Source: SZUA-430 sp044220975 (GTDB lineage Bacteria > Pseudomonadota > Alphaproteobacteria > Micropepsales > Micropepsaceae). Taken from it: 64,000 bases of DNA. Position numbers and translations under genes: made by a program. The notes under the pieces are model-generated. The model worked only from the letters and a program-made list of their open reading frames with translations, was not told the origin of the DNA and searched no databases. This document shows positions 28,563 through 36,331 of this stretch, in pieces; the first letter of the stretch is position 1; each line of letters starts with the position of its first letter. The stretch is from positions 1 through 64,000 of the forward strand of contig JBGAPZ010000022.1 of NCBI GenBank assembly GCA_044220975.1. The letters run 5' to 3'.

Positions 28563-29354
28563 ATGAACTGGAAACCGCCGAATGGGGAACTGAGCGCGCT
28601 TGCTGCGCGGGTCGAGGAGACGTGCCTCAACGCGTGGCCCGCGCCGCAGGAGCTTCACTATGACGGGTGGCTGATCCGCCTTGCCGATGGTCAGACGCGA
28701 CGCTCGAACTCGGTCAACATCTTGCGTGACGGCGCGCTGCCTGTCGATGAGAAGATCGACTATTGCGAGCGCGTCTATCGCTGCCACGGATTAGCGTCGC
28801 ACTTTCGCATTTTGTCGACGGGTTCGCGTGCGATGGACACGCTGCTCGAAGCGCGTGGGTACGACGCGCAAGACGAGACAAGCACGTTGTTCATGGACTT
28901 CGCACGGCACCCAGCCGACGTCGCCGGCGCCAACGTTGAACTGATTGCAGGCGCGCCGACGGCAGAGTGGTTGGCCGCGCGAGCCCGGATCTCCGGGCAG
29001 ACGCAGGGCGAAACGCGCAAGGTCGAGAAGATTTTGCAGCATCTGGCTCTGCCTGCGGTGTTTGCTGCGGTGCGCGACGGCAATGGCGTCATTCGATCGA
29101 TTGCGAAGGGGGCCGTGCACGGCGGGATCGTGTGCCTCAATCTGGTGGCGACGGAGGCTGCCCATCGCAGGCGCGGGCTTTCGCGCGATTGCCTGATGGC
29201 CGTTTTGGATTGGGCGCAGCGCGAGGCAGGTGCGACGGGCGCATGCCTGCAGGTCGTTTCCGCGAACGCGCCAGCGATCCGGCTCTACGAACAGCTTGGG
29301 TTCGACCGTGAGCTCTATCGCTATCACTATCGTCATCGTGCGCTCGGAGAATAG
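28563..29354 (+). CDS. GNAT family N-acetyltransferase, two-part
   Basis: The ATG at 28563 (MNWKPPNGELSALAARVEET) gives 263 residues. The N-terminal 130 residues (YDGWLIRLADGQTRRSNSVN, DYCERVYRCHGLASHFRI) form a degenerate GNAT-like half, and the C-terminal half is the active domain: VCLNLVATEAAHRRRGLSRD then CLMAVLDWAQREAGATGACL and RLYEQLGFDRELYRYHYRHR. This tandem layout is common in acetyltransferases of unknown substrate. The terminator upstream suggests it has its own promoter. Confidence 0.87.
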   Translation: MNWKPPNGELSALAARVEETCLNAWPAPQELHYDGWLIRLADGQTRRSNSVNILRDGALPVDEKIDYCERVYRCHGLASHFRILSTGSRAMDTLLEARGYDAQDETSTLFMDFARHPADVAGANVELIAGAPTAEWLAARARISGQTQGETRKVEKILQHLALPAVFAAVRDGNGVIRSIAKGAVHGGIVCLNLVATEAAHRRRGLSRDCLMAVLDWAQREAGATGACLQVVSANAPAIRLYEQLGFDRELYRYHYRHRALGE

Positions 29355-29391
29355 TTCTTGTTTTGTTCTATTCCTCTGCTAAGCTGCCGCG

Positions 29392-30516
29392 ATGTCCAAA
29401 AACATCGTGGGATACGGGCCGAGGCCGGCCGGGGAGGACGAATTCGCTGCGCATCCTTCGGGTGTGAAGGGGCGCGGAACATTCTCGAATGTCTCCGGGC
29501 GGTTCGAGAGCCAGCACCGTGTGTTGATGGATGACGGTTGGGGGACGCTTGAGGACGATGCGCCGAAGCTGAAAACCACCGTCGCAATCGATGCGACGCG
29601 CACGATCATCGCGCGCAATACGTCACCCGACATTCCATTCGATCGATCGATCAATCCCTACCGCGGATGCGAGCATGGCTGCGTCTACTGTTTCGCGCGC
29701 CCTACGCACGCGTATCTTGGCCTGTCGCCGGGGCAGGATTTCGAGAGCCGATTGTTTGCGAAGCCGAAAGCCGCGCAACTGTTGGTGCAGGAGTTGCGCA
29801 AGCCCGGATATCAGGTGCGTACCATGGCGCTCGGTACCAACACCGATCCCTATCAACCGATCGACGAGAAGTACCAGATCACGCGCGAAATCTTGAAGGT
29901 GCTGCGCGACTTCCGGCATCCGGTCGGGATCGTGACGAAATCGAACCGCGTGCTACGAGACATCGACATCTTGGCCGACATGGCGAAGGACAACCTCGCG
30001 CGGGTCGCGATTTCCGTGACGACACTCGACCGCGAACTCGCGCGCACCATGGAACCGCGGGCGCCGACGCCAGAGCGGCGGCTGGAGGCGATCCGCGAAC
30101 TGACCGCGGCCGGTGTGCCCGCGACGGTGATGACGGCGCCGATGATCCCGGCGCTCAACGATCACGAGATGGAAGCGATCTTGGAGCGCGGGCATGAGGC
30201 AGGCGCACGGCATGCCGGATATGTCGTGCTCAGGCTTCCGCTTGAGATCAAAGATCTGTTCCGCGAATGGCTGGAGGCGAACCAACCGGGGCGCGCCGGA
30301 CACGTCATGTCGCTGATCCGCTCGATGCGGGGCGGCAAGGACTATGATGCGGAATGGGGAAAACGCATGAAAGGGTCCGGCGTTTACGCGGACCTGATCG
30401 CCAAGCGCTTCAAGCTCGCTTGCGATCGGCTCGGACTCAATCAATGGTGGACGCCGCTCGCGACTGATTTGTTCAAGCCGACACCGGCGACGGGAGATCA
30501 GCTGCGGCTCCTCTGA
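29392..30516 (+). CDS. PA0069 family radical SAM protein
   Basis: A 374-residue SplB-like radical SAM protein. SINPYRGCEHGCVYCFARPT near residue 85 carries the C-x3-C-x2-C [4Fe-4S] motif. The rest shows ALGTNTDPYQPIDEKYQITR, IVTKSNRVLRDIDILADMA and VMTAPMIPALNDHEMEAIL, all typical of the PA0069 group. The function of the group is not established. It is followed after 13 bases by rnhB on the same strand. Confidence 0.92.
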   Translation: MSKNIVGYGPRPAGEDEFAAHPSGVKGRGTFSNVSGRFESQHRVLMDDGWGTLEDDAPKLKTTVAIDATRTIIARNTSPDIPFDRSINPYRGCEHGCVYCFARPTHAYLGLSPGQDFESRLFAKPKAAQLLVQELRKPGYQVRTMALGTNTDPYQPIDEKYQITREILKVLRDFRHPVGIVTKSNRVLRDIDILADMAKDNLARVAISVTTLDRELARTMEPRAPTPERRLEAIRELTAAGVPATVMTAPMIPALNDHEMEAILERGHEAGARHAGYVVLRLPLEIKDLFREWLEANQPGRAGHVMSLIRSMRGGKDYDAEWGKRMKGSGVYADLIAKRFKLACDRLGLNQWWTPLATDLFKPTPATGDQLRLL

Positions 30517-30529
30517 TGGAGCGTCTCAC

Positions 30530-31135
30530 TTGCCGAGTTTCATCCGCGAACGGAAAATTGAAGGGCCGGTCGCGGGGATCGATGAGGCCGGGCGCGGGCC
30601 GTTGGCGGGACCGGTTTACGCGGCTGCGGTGATCCTAGACCCGGCGCGGTTGCCGCGGGGCCTAGACGATTCCAAAGCGATGACGCCGGAGGCGCGCGAG
30701 AAGGCGTTCGTGAAGATCATGGAGCGTGCGCTCGCGGTCGGGGTGGGCGTCGCCGATGTCGACGAGATCGATGCGATCAATATCCTGCAGGCGACGATGC
30801 TTGCGATGCGGCGGGCGACCGAGCAGCTTCTGCTGGCGCCGGTCGCGGCGCTGGTAGACGGAAACCGTGCACCTGTCCTTGCCTGCCCGGTGACGACGAT
30901 CGTCGATGGTGACGCGAAGTCGATGTCGATCGCGGCGGCGTCGATCATTGCCAAGGTCACGCGGGACCGCGTGATGCGCGCACTCGATCAAGAGCATCCC
31001 GGCTACAACTGGTCGAGCAACAAGGGGTATGGGACGCCGGACCATCTCGCGGCGCTCGATAGGCTCGGTCCCAGCATACAGCACCGCAAGAGTTTCGCGC
31101 CTGTGGCGCAACTGAAACTGTCGTTCGGTACGTAA
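30530..31135 (+). CDS. rnhB: Ribonuclease HII
   Basis: A 201-residue RNase HII with a TTG start (30530) preceded by GGAGCG. GIDEAGRGPLAGPVYAAAVI near residue 17 contains the DE of the DEDD catalytic set; further conserved blocks are LDDSKAMTPEAREKAF, DEIDAINILQATMLAMRRA, and AAASIIAKVTRDRVMRALDQ followed by YNWSSNKGYGTPDHLAAL. It removes single ribonucleotides and RNA primers from DNA. It is grouped with ccrM and mutY as in many alphaproteobacteria. Confidence 0.95.
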   Translation: MPSFIRERKIEGPVAGIDEAGRGPLAGPVYAAAVILDPARLPRGLDDSKAMTPEAREKAFVKIMERALAVGVGVADVDEIDAINILQATMLAMRRATEQLLLAPVAALVDGNRAPVLACPVTTIVDGDAKSMSIAAASIIAKVTRDRVMRALDQEHPGYNWSSNKGYGTPDHLAALDRLGPSIQHRKSFAPVAQLKLSFGT

Positions 31136-31172
31136 GCCCCTATCCTGCGCCGCTCATGCAAGGAGTTCCAAG

Positions 31173-31841
31173 ATGCTGACGCTGCTCGGCGTTGCGGTCG
31201 TCATTGTCGGCTTTGCTGCGCGGTTCAATCCGCTGCTCGTCGTCGTCGTTTCAGCGCTCGTCACGGGGCTCGCGGCGGGCATGCGTCCGGAGGAAGTGCT
31301 GGCCGCCTTCGGAAAGGCGTTCAATGAAAACCGTTATGTAAGCGTGGCGTGGCTCGTGTTGCCGGCAATCGGCGTGCTGGAGCGTGCGGGACTGCAGGAA
31401 CGGGCGCGGACACTGATCGCGGGCATTCGCGCAGTGACCGTTGGGCGGCTGCTTCTCGTTTACATGTTGCTGCGACAACTGACGGCCGGTATCGGGCTGA
31501 TCTCGATTGCAGGGCACGCGCAGACTGTGAAGCCGCTCGTCGCGCCGATGGCGGAGGCGGCGGCGGAACTCAACGATCCCAACATCAGTATTGAAGAACG
31601 CGAGAAGGTACGTGCGCTCGCGGCCGCCACAGACAACGTCGCGCTGTTCTTCGGGGAAGACGTGTTCCTCGCCATTGGATCGATCCTCCTGATGGTCGGG
31701 TTCATGGAGCAGAGCGGGATCGCGGTGCAGCCGTTCGAGCTTTCGATGTGGGCGATACCGACCGCCGTTGCAGCGTTTCTGGTGCACGGCGCGCGGCTAT
31801 TGCTTCGCGATGCGACCGCGAAAAAGGCGGGCGCGAAATGA
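31173..31841 (+). CDS. DUF969 membrane protein
   Basis: AAGGAG lies upstream of the ATG at 31173. The 222-residue protein has several membrane helices (LLGVAVVIVGFAARFNPLLV, VVVSALVTGLAAGM, VFLAIGSILLMVGFMEQSG) and matches DUF969, which is normally encoded directly before DUF979. Together they are thought to be a two-part inner-membrane transporter of unknown substrate. Its TGA overlaps the DUF979 ATG (ATGA). Confidence 0.88.
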   Translation: MLTLLGVAVVIVGFAARFNPLLVVVVSALVTGLAAGMRPEEVLAAFGKAFNENRYVSVAWLVLPAIGVLERAGLQERARTLIAGIRAVTVGRLLLVYMLLRQLTAGIGLISIAGHAQTVKPLVAPMAEAAAELNDPNISIEEREKVRALAAATDNVALFFGEDVFLAIGSILLMVGFMEQSGIAVQPFELSMWAIPTAVAAFLVHGARLLLRDATAKKAGAK

Positions 31842-32673
31842 TTACGATCCAAGCGGTCTATCTGCTGGTCGGCGTGCTCTTCGTCGTGTTCGCTTACCTG
31901 AGCGTGCGCGATGCGGCCAATCCTAGGCGGTGGACCACCGGCGTGTTCTGGGGGTTGTTTGCGACGAGCTTTCTCGCCGGCGATTTCTTAGGCGATTTCG
32001 GGAACGGCGTGCTGGTGCTTACCATGGCACTCATCGCGGGCTTTGGCGGCTTGGCGACCGGCAAGGTTGCGACGACAACCGGCGAGGAGCGAAAGGCCGG
32101 TGCGGCGCTGCGCGGCAACGCGCTATTCCTGCCGGCGCTCATAATTCCGTTGGTGACGGTCGTGGGGACGATCTTGATCAAGGGGATCGAGTTGCCTGGT
32201 CTGGCGCTTGGACCCTGGGCTTTGATCGCGCCTTATTTCGAGACGAAACAGGCGACATTGATTTCACTGTGTTCGCCGTCGCCGGTGTCGGCAAGGTCGT
32301 CGGCGATATCGCGGCGCAATGGGTGCCCGCGGACAACCTTTTCATTGCAGTCGCGGTCTATTGCGTGGGAATGGCTGCGTTCACGATGATCATGGGCAAT
32401 GCGTTCGCCGCGTTTCCGGTGTTAACGGCCGGCGTCGGCATTCCGTTTCTCATTCAGAACTTTCACGGCGAGCCCGCGGCGATCGCGGCGATCGGAATGC
32501 TCGCCGGATTTTGCGGGACGCTGATGACGCCGCTGGCGGCCAACTTCAACATTGTGCCGGCGGCATTGCTTGAACTTAAAAATCGGAACGGTGTGATCCT
32601 CGCGCAAATACCGACGGCGCTCATGATGCTCGCGATCAACACGTTGCTGATGTACGCGCTGGCGTTTCGCTGA
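31838..32673 (+). pseudogene. DUF979 membrane protein, broken by internal deletion/frameshift
   Basis: Translation from the ATG at 31838 gives MITIQAVYLLVGVLFVVFAY and continues to ALIAPYFETKQATLISL, ending near 32263. The remaining family sequence then appears in another frame: FAVAGVGKVVGDIAAQWVPA followed by MIMGNAFAAFPVLTAGVGIP and LMTPLAANFNIVPAALLELK up to 32673. Intact DUF979 proteins, as I recall them, have a further 30-50 residues between these parts, so the break looks like an out-of-frame deletion near 32260 rather than a single-base slip. DUF969 upstream is intact, so a real deletion would disable the pair. Assembly error is equally possible. Confidence 0.75.
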
Positions 32674-32683
32674 GCCAAGGAAG

Positions 32684-32876
32684 TTATTCACAACATCATC
32701 GTTAAGCGCGAACTACATGTAGTGGGTTCGAGTCTTGAGGATTCAAGATCGATTCCCGCATTAACGATCTGATTCAAAACACTTATTGACGCGGACTCAG
32801 ACGTGATTCAACGTCACGAAGTCTTGCGGCGGTTTTGTTAGGGCACATTTCGGGGCCGGCGCGGATTCCACGAGTC
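32684..32876 (+). promoter_or_regulatory. ccrM upstream region: eight GANTC sites, DnaA-box-like site, palindromes
   Basis: GANTC pentamers lie at 32730, 32740, 32751, 32771, 32794, 32805, 32864 and 32872, eight within 147 bases. A perfect DnaA box TTATTCACA is at 32684-32692. ACTACATGTAGT (32712-32723) is a 12-base perfect palindrome, and TCTTGA/TCAAGA (32733-32748) a second inverted repeat. GANTC is the target of CcrM, encoded just downstream, so methylation-dependent autoregulation is likely, as known for the two leader sites of Caulobacter ccrM. No CtrA TTAA-N7-TTAA pair was found here. Confidence 0.7.
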
Positions 32877-32957
32877 AAACCACGTTCTGACGGCACGCCG
32901 GCAGCCATTCACGCTCGCCTACGTGACGCAACGGGACGGTAAATGTTGGGGGCCTTC

Positions 32958-34055
32958 ATGGGCGTCGTCACGCGCACGATCACGCACTATCACGATCAAA
33001 TTCTGCAGGGCGACACCATTGCCCGCATGAACGAACTGCCGGCAAAGAGCGTGGACGTCATCTTCGCGGACCCGCCGTACAATCTCCAACTCGAGGGCGA
33101 ACTGCACCGCCCCGACCAAAGCAAGGTCGATGCGTGCGACGATCAGTGGGACCAATTCGACAGCTTTGCGGCCTACGACAAGTTTTCGCGCGAATGGCTC
33201 GGCGCCGCACGGCGCGTGCTGAAGGACAGCGGCTCGATCTGGGTGATCGGCTCGTATCACAACATCTTCCGCGTCGGCACGGTGATGCAGGACCTAGGCT
33301 TCTGGTTCTTGAACGACATCGTCTGGCGCAAGGCGAACCCGATGCCCAACTTCCGCGGGCGGCGCTTTACGAACGCGCACGAAACGATGCTGTGGTGCTC
33401 CAAATCGCGCGAGCAAAAGAACTATACGTTCAACTATGAAGCCATGAAGGCGCTGAACGACGACCTGCAAATGCGCTCCGATTGGTTCATTCCGCTCTGC
33501 ACCGGCGGCGAGCGCCTGAAGGACGATAAAGGTCAGAAGGTCCATCCGACGCAGAAGCCGGAAGCGCTGCTGCACCGTGTGTTGCTGGCGTCGTCGAAGC
33601 CCGGCGATGTCGTGCTCGACCCCTTCTTCGGTACAGGCACGACTGGTGCGGTCGCGAAGAAGCTGGGCCGGCGCTTTATCGGCATCGAGCGTGACCCCGC
33701 CTATATCGCCGCCGCCAAGAAGCGCCTGACGCTCGTGTCGGTCAGTTCGCCGGAAGATCTTGAAATCACACGTTCAAAGAAAGAGGAGCCGCGCGTGCCG
33801 TTTGGAATGATCGTCGAACGTGGATTGTTGGAACCTGGCACGAAGCTCTATGACCCCGGCCGGAAGTACTCCGCGAAAGTGCGCGCGGATGGGTCGCTCT
33901 CCTGCCGCGATTCGACGGGCTCGATTCACCAAATCGCGGCGCGGGTTCAGAACCTGCCGGCTTGCAACGGTTGGACTTATTGGCACTTCGACGCGCAGGG
34001 CGTGTTGAAGCCGATTGACGTGCTGCGCCAACAGGTGCGGGCGGAGATGCATTGA
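32958..34055 (+). CDS. ccrM: Cell-cycle regulated adenine methyltransferase CcrM (GANTC)
   Basis: The ATG at 32958 (MGVVTRTITHYHDQILQGDT) gives 365 residues; an upstream GTG or ATG adds only a few. Beta-class N6-adenine methylase order: catalytic DPPYNLQL near residue 40, then the target-recognition region, then the SAM motif VLDPFFGTGTTGAVAKKLG near 220. The C-terminal 90 residues (VPFGMIVERGLLEPGTKLYD, and ACNGWTYWHFDAQGVLKPID) are the extra DNA-binding domain diagnostic of CcrM over ordinary HinfI-like methylases. In alphaproteobacteria it methylates hemimethylated GANTC late in the cell cycle. Confidence 0.96.
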   Translation: MGVVTRTITHYHDQILQGDTIARMNELPAKSVDVIFADPPYNLQLEGELHRPDQSKVDACDDQWDQFDSFAAYDKFSREWLGAARRVLKDSGSIWVIGSYHNIFRVGTVMQDLGFWFLNDIVWRKANPMPNFRGRRFTNAHETMLWCSKSREQKNYTFNYEAMKALNDDLQMRSDWFIPLCTGGERLKDDKGQKVHPTQKPEALLHRVLLASSKPGDVVLDPFFGTGTTGAVAKKLGRRFIGIERDPAYIAAAKKRLTLVSVSSPEDLEITRSKKEEPRVPFGMIVERGLLEPGTKLYDPGRKYSAKVRADGSLSCRDSTGSIHQIAARVQNLPACNGWTYWHFDAQGVLKPIDVLRQQVRAEMH

Positions 34056-34076
34056 GGGCCGCGAAGTCCTCACTGC

Positions 34077-34349
34077 TTAGACGAAGATCTTATAGGCGAT
34101 TGTTTCGCCATCGGGGCGCCGGAGTGTGAACTCGGCGCCTTTTTCGTGTTCGTCGACGAGCGCTTCGAGAAGGCGCAGCGCGTTGCGGATGACTTCCGCA
34201 TAGGACGCTGCCTCGGTTTTTTCCTTCAAGCGCTGCAAGCGTTCCATCGCTTGTGGCGGAAGTTCGAGTTGCACGCGCGTCGTCGTTCGGTCGCCGTTCT
34301 CGGCGGCCGCGCCGCGGCGATGATGAAATCCGTGATGATGGGGCCGCAT
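34077..34349 (-). CDS. Ribbon-helix-helix type small protein with His-rich N-terminus
   Basis: A 90-residue protein. After MRPHHHGFHHRRG comes RTTTRVQLELPPQAMERLQR followed by ASYAEVIRNALRLLEALVDE, a good ribbon-helix-helix (Arc/CopG) DNA-binding domain, then a beta-like tail FTLRRPDGETIAYKIFV. The start ATG shares its A with the TAA of the upstream gene (TAATG). It may regulate its own operon. The His stretch could bind metal, as in NikR-like regulators, but there is no NikR C-terminal domain. Confidence 0.72.
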   Translation of the reverse strand: MRPHHHGFHHRRGAAAENGDRTTTRVQLELPPQAMERLQRLKEKTEAASYAEVIRNALRLLEALVDEHEKGAEFTLRRPDGETIAYKIFV

Positions 34350-34663
34350 TATTTTTGCTCCGGCTTGTCGGTGGCGTTATCGCCGACACGGCGATTGCGG
34401 CGATAGATTGCGCCTGCAGCGCCTAAGCCGCCGATCACACCCAGCGTCGCGAGCGGATAGAGGATCGCTGCCGTTACCGATGCGGCCGCGGCGGGAAGCA
34501 CGAAGAGGGCTGCGACCGGACCCGGCCCATGACGACGAAAATGCCGTCCTCGATGCATGTGGTGCGCGCGCCAACGCGCTGCGCATGGATGTTCGCCAGC
34601 TTCATTTTTCTGCGCGTCGTCGAGAGGGAAGTCTTCGCCAACGCCGATATTCAGTTTGCTCAT
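34349..34663 (-). CDS. His/Arg-rich protein with one hydrophobic segment
   Basis: From the ATG at 34663 (MSKLNIGVGEDFPLDDAQKN) this is a 104-residue protein. A basic His-rich patch (RWRAHHMHRGRHFRRHGPGP) is followed by a hydrophobic stretch (VAALFVLPAAAASVTAAILY, then PLATLGVIGGLGAAGAI) long enough for one or two membrane helices, and a polar tail. Not recognised as a family. It is translationally linked to the ribbon-helix-helix gene and divergent from the membrane/XRE pair at 34827. Confidence 0.62.
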   Translation of the reverse strand: MSKLNIGVGEDFPLDDAQKNEAGEHPCAARWRAHHMHRGRHFRRHGPGPVAALFVLPAAAASVTAAILYPLATLGVIGGLGAAGAIYRRNRRVGDNATDKPEQK

Positions 34664-34758
34664 GCTGTGAGCCTCCATCGGTTGATGCAAACGCATGTAA
34701 GCGCGCATCCCGGAGAGTTCAATCATCTAATCATCAAAAAATCATCATATCGATTTTT

Positions 34759-34774
34759 GTCAAGGTCGCTTGAC
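34759..34774. promoter_or_regulatory. Palindromic operator candidate
   Basis: GTCAAG and CTTGAC flank a GTCG spacer: a perfect 6-base inverted repeat in an AT-rich divergent intergenic region (34664-34826). Overlapping TTGACT could be a -35 element for the rightward genes. Repeated ATCATC triplet pairs lie just left of it. It is a reasonable binding site for the XRE or RHH regulator encoded on either side. Confidence 0.4.
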
Positions 34775-34826
34775 TTCTATCGTTTTGATGTCAACTATCC
34801 TTGTCATAACAGCAAGGACGCTTGTC

Positions 34827-35216
34827 ATGAATGAGGCGAAGAAGCGATACATCACCTGGTTCATTCCCACGATGCTGGCCTATGTGGCCGCGGTGCTTGG
34901 AGTGACTTGGCTCTTCAACACCCATCCTCCGGCGGCGCCGCTTTCTTATCTCTTTGCGATCCTCCCGGCGGTGCCGGTGTTGGGGGTCATCGCCATCATC
35001 GGACGTTACCTTGCGCAAGAGAGCGACGAGTTCGTGCGTATGCGCCAGGTGATCGGATTGCTCATCGCGATCGGTTTGACGCTCGCGTTTTGCGCCGCAT
35101 GGGGCTTCCTCGAAATATATGCCGACGTGCCGAAGGTTGCGATCTTCAACGTGGTTTGGATTTTCTTCGGTGCCATGGGGCTCGGCAACGCGATCACTTC
35201 ATGGTGGTACCGGTGA
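34827..35216 (+). CDS. Small membrane protein paired with XRE regulator
   Basis: The ATG at 34827, with AAGGA upstream, gives 129 residues (MNEAKKRYITWFIPTMLAYV). Four membrane helices are visible: WFIPTMLAYVAAVLGVTWL, LFAILPAVPVLGVIAIIGRY, QVIGLLIAIGLTLAFCAAW and AIFNVVWIFFGAMGLGNAI. Such four-helix proteins are often encoded directly upstream of tiny HTH regulators, possibly as a sensor-regulator pair. Its TGA overlaps the GTG start of the XRE gene. Confidence 0.8.
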   Translation: MNEAKKRYITWFIPTMLAYVAAVLGVTWLFNTHPPAAPLSYLFAILPAVPVLGVIAIIGRYLAQESDEFVRMRQVIGLLIAIGLTLAFCAAWGFLEIYADVPKVAIFNVVWIFFGAMGLGNAITSWWYR

Positions 35217-35404
35217 AGAACCGACTGCGCGTTCTCCGCGCCGAGCGCGAGTGGAGCCAGGCGGATCTCGCCCTGCGCCTCGCCGTATCCCACCAAAGCA
35301 TCAACGCAATCGAGACCGGCAAGTACGACCCGTCGCTGCCGCTCGCCTTCAAGATCGCGCGCGTGTTCGACCTGCCGATTGAGCAAGTTTTTTCCGAGGA
35401 CTAA
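35213..35404 (+). CDS. XRE family HTH regulator (63 residues)
   Basis: The GTG at 35213 overlaps the stop of the membrane gene (GTGA); an ATG at 35201 would add four residues. The product is only an HTH domain: VKNRLRVLRAEREWSQADLA, then LRLAVSHQSINAIETGKYDP and SLPLAFKIARVFDLPIEQVF. This minimal type matches YozG/YdfH-like regulators usually paired with a membrane protein. It likely controls its own operon through the palindrome at 34759. Confidence 0.9.
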   Translation: MKNRLRVLRAEREWSQADLALRLAVSHQSINAIETGKYDPSLPLAFKIARVFDLPIEQVFSED

Positions 35405-35416
35405 GGGACAAATCCG

Positions 35417-36331
35417 ATGAGCATCAAAATTCCGATATGGATCATTCGTATCGCCGCCATTCTGATTTCCATTCCGCTGTTTGTGCAGGTGTGGGAGCGC
35501 GCGCACAGCGAAAATGCGACGGCACCGACACGCTTTACGGTGACCGTCGAAGGCCAAGGCCCCGACGTGATCATGATCCCGGGCCTCGCATCGTCGGCAG
35601 ACGTGTGGCGACCGGCGGCGGACAGACTGAAAGCGCATTATCGCGTGCACCTGATCCAGGTAGCGGGGTTTGCAGGGACGCCGCCGCGCGCGAACGCAAC
35701 GGGTCCGGTGCTGGCGCCGCTGCGCGACGAGGTCGTCGCATACATTCGCGCCAACAAGCTCGACCATCCCGCCATCGTCGGTCATTCGCTTGGTGGATTG
35801 CTTGGCCTGATGCTGGCCGATTCATCCCCGGACGCGGTTGGAAAACTAGTCGTCGTCGATGCTTTGCCGTTTTTCGGGATGATGATGGGTCCGACGGCTA
35901 CGGTTGAGAGCGTCACGCCCACCGCCACACAAATGCGCGACAAGGTGAAGGCGCAGGCAGAGGCCGACTTTGCGGCCGGCCAAATGAAAACGATGGCGAT
36001 GCTCGTAAAATCCAAGGGGCCCGCCACCGATGCTGCGACGAAGGCGTCGCAAACCTCGGATCGCGCCGTCGTCGCGCAAGCCATGTATGAGGACTTCACC
36101 ACCGACATGCGGCCGCGGCTTGCCTCGATCAAGACGCCAACGTTGGTGCTTTATGCGTTCGATGCGACGATGGGTATTCCGCAACCGGCGGTCGATGGGC
36201 TCTATCAGTCGGCCTATGCGGCGATGCCCACGAAAACGCTCGTGCGCATCGACGGGTCTTTTCACTTCATCCAGATCGACCAGCCCGAGGCGTTCGCGCG
36301 CGAGTTGGGGGCGTTTCTGATGACGCGTTGA
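35417..36331 (+). CDS. Alpha/beta hydrolase
   Basis: A 304-residue alpha/beta-hydrolase with an N-terminal hydrophobic segment (WIIRIAAILISIPLFVQVW) that may be a signal or anchor. The domain shows VIMIPGLASSADVWRPAADR (oxyanion region), AIVGHSLGGLLGLMLADSSP with the nucleophile GHSLG near residue 124, and FHFIQIDQPEAFARELGAFL with the catalytic histidine. It lies 12 bases after the XRE gene and could be in the same operon. Its end overlaps mutY tail-to-tail by 65 bases. Substrate unknown. Confidence 0.87.
   Translation: MSIKIPIWIIRIAAILISIPLFVQVWERAHSENATAPTRFTVTVEGQGPDVIMIPGLASSADVWRPAADRLKAHYRVHLIQVAGFAGTPPRANATGPVLAPLRDEVVAYIRANKLDHPAIVGHSLGGLLGLMLADSSPDAVGKLVVVDALPFFGMMMGPTATVESVTPTATQMRDKVKAQAEADFAAGQMKTMAMLVKSKGPATDAATKASQTSDRAVVAQAMYEDFTTDMRPRLASIKTPTLVLYAFDATMGIPQPAVDGLYQSAYAAMPTKTLVRIDGSFHFIQIDQPEAFARELGAFLMTR

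Noticed and set aside
32723..32740. GGGTTCGAGTC resembling a tRNA T-arm
   Set aside because: The flanking bases cannot form the T-stem and no acceptor or anticodon arm is present.
32684..32942. Replication origin
   Set aside because: Only one DnaA box is seen and typical origin neighbours (hemE, parAB, dnaA) are missing; a ccrM control region explains it better.
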